NCBI GenBank assembly: GCA_028704265.1
Contig: JAQVLH010000069.1
Coordinates: forward strand, 1-6,205
DNA: 6,205 nucleotides
Source of the DNA: Candidatus Nanoarchaeia archaeon
GTDB lineage: Archaea; Nanobdellota; Nanobdellia; Tiddalikarchaeales; Tiddalikarchaeaceae
Direction of reading: 5' to 3'
Shown: one piece after another, positions 5,019-6,205 of the stretch
Layout: each line of letters begins with the position of its first letter
How positions within the stretch are numbered: position 1 is the first letter of the stretch
The notes under the pieces: generated by a model
The model's input: the letters and a program-made list of their open reading frames with translations, nothing else
Database searches by the model: none
Told to the model about the DNA's origin: nothing
Made by a program: the position numbers and the translations under genes

Positions 5019-5806
5019 GCAAGTCAGGATATACTTTAATAGTAATTGGATTAATTTTATTAGCTTATAATTATAATGTGCTAGATTTTTCCTTATTATC
5101 AAAGCCTTTAGTTTTGCCGATACTGTTAATAATTGCAGGAACTTATAATATTTTAAAAGGAATTGTTAATCTTGGTGATTTAGGTGAAGTAATTTCAAGC
5201 GTAATAGGGATTGCATTATTTTTAACATTTATAGTAAACATATTTAATTTTTCTTTAATGATAATTCCAACTAATACTAATGCTATTGTTAATCTTAATG
5301 ATTCAATTCTTTCTGTTAGTTTTACTTCAATTGATTTTTTAGTTGAACTTAATGAAATTAAAATTAATTATAAATCAAATGATAAAAATTATTTAGAATC
5401 TAGTTTATATTCGCAAAATTATTCTATAATTAATTCATTTAGCGAATCAGACTATGATTTCACTAATTTTATGGTAAATAATCTATACTTTAATAATAAT
5501 TTTGCAGAATCAACAATAACTGATTTAGCTTATATTAAAGATTCAAGAATAAATAATAACTTTGGAGAATTAACAATATTTACTGGCAACATTATTGGAG
5601 AAAAAGAAATATTGATAAATAATAATTTTGGAGATGTTATATTAACAATAGATAAAGATGCTTCATATAGCATAGAATCAGATAATTCATTTGGTTCAAT
5701 AAAAAACAATATTGGGCTATTAAGCTCTAATTACATTAATGCATCAAACAAGATTAAAATCATTATTGAAAATTCTTTTGGAACAGTAGAATTATTTAAG
5801 CAATAA
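5015..5806 (+). CDS. LiaF-like membrane protein with repeated NxFG beta domain
   Basis: This 263-residue protein has three predicted membrane segments (about 5-24, 31-49 and 58-83) and then a large polar domain, probably on one face of the membrane. The arrangement resembles LiaF/DUF4097-type stress proteins, in which a membrane part carries a beta-rich domain of stacked repeats. The polar domain holds a recurring motif, N-x-F-(G/A/S) followed by alternating hydrophobics: NSFSE (140-144), NNFAE (161-165), NNFGE (181-185), NNFGD (203-207), NSFGS (224-228) and NSFGT (253-257). Spacing is 20-22 residues, except the last at 29. This suggests a beta-solenoid. The domain is rich in Asn, Ser and Ile. 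The start is set by the ATGA overlap with the previous stop and GAGG eight bases upstream. Its role with PspC in envelope stress is inferred. Confidence 0.85.
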   Translation: MSKSGYTLIVIGLILLAYNYNVLDFSLLSKPLVLPILLIIAGTYNILKGIVNLGDLGEVISSVIGIALFLTFIVNIFNFSLMIIPTNTNAIVNLNDSILSVSFTSIDFLVELNEIKINYKSNDKNYLESSLYSQNYSIINSFSESDYDFTNFMVNNLYFNNNFAESTITDLAYIKDSRINNNFGELTIFTGNIIGEKEILINNNFGDVILTIDKDASYSIESDNSFGSIKNNIGLLSSNYINASNKIKIIIENSFGTVELFKQ

Positions 5807-5809
5807 ACG

Positions 5810-5829
5810 TTTTTCAAAAGTTTTTTATA
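5810..5829 (+). promoter_or_regulatory. T-run terminator and TATA box between operons
   Basis: The 44-base gap after the membrane operon contains T5 at 5810-5814 and then TTTTTTATAC (5820-5829). The first can end the upstream transcript. The second is centred about 26 bases before the ATG at 5851 and fits a leaderless promoter for the last gene. The two signals are almost fused, so partial read-through is possible. Confidence 0.5.
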
Positions 5830-5850
5830 CTAAAACATTTATCTAAAAAA

Positions 5851-6205
5851 ATGATGAGTTGCAATTACAAGTTTAAAGCTGTACTTGATTCTGTTAACAA
5901 AGATATTTATGAAAATGCAAAAAATTATTTAAATGAATTAGTTGAATGCAATACTAAACCTTCAATTATTTTTTCAAAATTGCAAGAATGCCAAACTAAT
6001 TGCTTAAATTATGGCAGGTTAATAGGTCTTGATTTATATTCATTAAATTATGCAGATTCAACAATGGTTAATCTTTGGCTTATTAATCCTAATCCTAAAT
6101 TTGATTTATTAAAAGAAACTTACTTTCATGGCGCTGCAATAATTATTGTATTAAATAGCAATTCAGATTTAGAAAAAATAGCAAATGAGGAATTAATTGA
6201 TTTAC
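5851..6205 (+). CDS. Degenerate small-GTPase-like protein (3' end cut by window edge)
   Basis: 118 codons are visible with no stop. I do not recognise it with certainty. Residues 54-103 follow Rab/Ras-type GTPases in spacing: IGLDLYS (58-64) like the IGVDF of switch I, then VNLWLINPNPKF (73-84) in place of the usual LQIWDTAGQERF, then YFHGAAIIIVLN (91-102) like YYRGAxGxILVYD. From W to F, and from F to GA, the distances equal those of Rab proteins. However the G3 motif DTAGQ is absent, and no GxxxxGK[ST] P-loop exists; the nearest aligned stretch is CNTKPS (33-38). It would therefore be a pseudo-GTPase if the relationship is real. The alternative is an unrelated alpha/beta protein. The start ATG follows a TATA box by about 26 bases; the adjacent ATG at 5854 is equally possible. 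Confidence 0.6.
   Translation, partial: MMSCNYKFKAVLDSVNKDIYENAKNYLNELVECNTKPSIIFSKLQECQTNCLNYGRLIGLDLYSLNYADSTMVNLWLINPNPKFDLLKETYFHGAAIIIVLNSNSDLEKIANEELIDL

Noticed and set aside
1..6205. tRNA genes, CRISPR arrays, insertion sequences, replication origin boxes
   Set aside because: I looked on both strands and saw no T-loop/acceptor pairing, no regularly spaced identical repeats, no transposase and no ORB-type G-rich boxes.

Overview
The window comes from a strongly AT-rich genome and is most likely archaeal, possibly a small-genome DPANN-type lineage (the lineage is inference). Three things point to archaea. The glutamyl-tRNA synthetase at the left edge has the archaeal/eukaryotic-type N-terminal extension. 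Several genes carry a TATA-like box about 25-30 bases before the start codon with almost no 5' leader, the layout of leaderless archaeal transcripts. Transcription units end in bare T-runs. Gene density is high and the standard code fits throughout.

Layout, left to right. (1) 1-1676, minus: gltX, almost complete, running off the left edge. (2) A compact divergent promoter region, then a 95-residue orphan gene (1762-2049, plus). (3) A 112-base gap between convergent genes, holding imperfect short repeats. (4) 2162-2605, minus: a cytosine deaminase closely resembling the yeast FCY1 type. (5) A 281-base divergent intergenic region with two hairpins that share the hexaloop TTGGCG, a TATA box and a G-rich ribosome-binding site for ftsZ. 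(6) 2887-3969, plus: ftsZ, the cell-division tubulin homologue. (7) A 207-base region after ftsZ, rich in RNA structure: two mutually exclusive hairpins, a C-rich loop complementary to the ftsZ ribosome-binding site, two T-runs, and the promoter of the next operon. (8) 4177-5806, plus: three overlapping membrane-protein genes, consisting of a PspC-domain protein, a polytopic protein and a protein with a LiaF-like membrane part plus repeats. They look like an envelope-stress or membrane-integrity operon. (9) 5851 to the right edge, plus: the start of a protein whose spacing recalls Rab/Ras-like GTPases but which lacks recognisable nucleotide-binding motifs.

Functionally the window combines housekeeping genes (tRNA charging, pyrimidine salvage, cytokinesis) with a membrane module directly behind ftsZ. 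The least ordinary signals are the RNA structures on both sides of ftsZ, the degenerate GTPase-like gene, the repeat-bearing third gene of the membrane operon, and the altered KMSKS loop of the GluRS. No tRNA, rRNA, CRISPR array or insertion sequence was seen.
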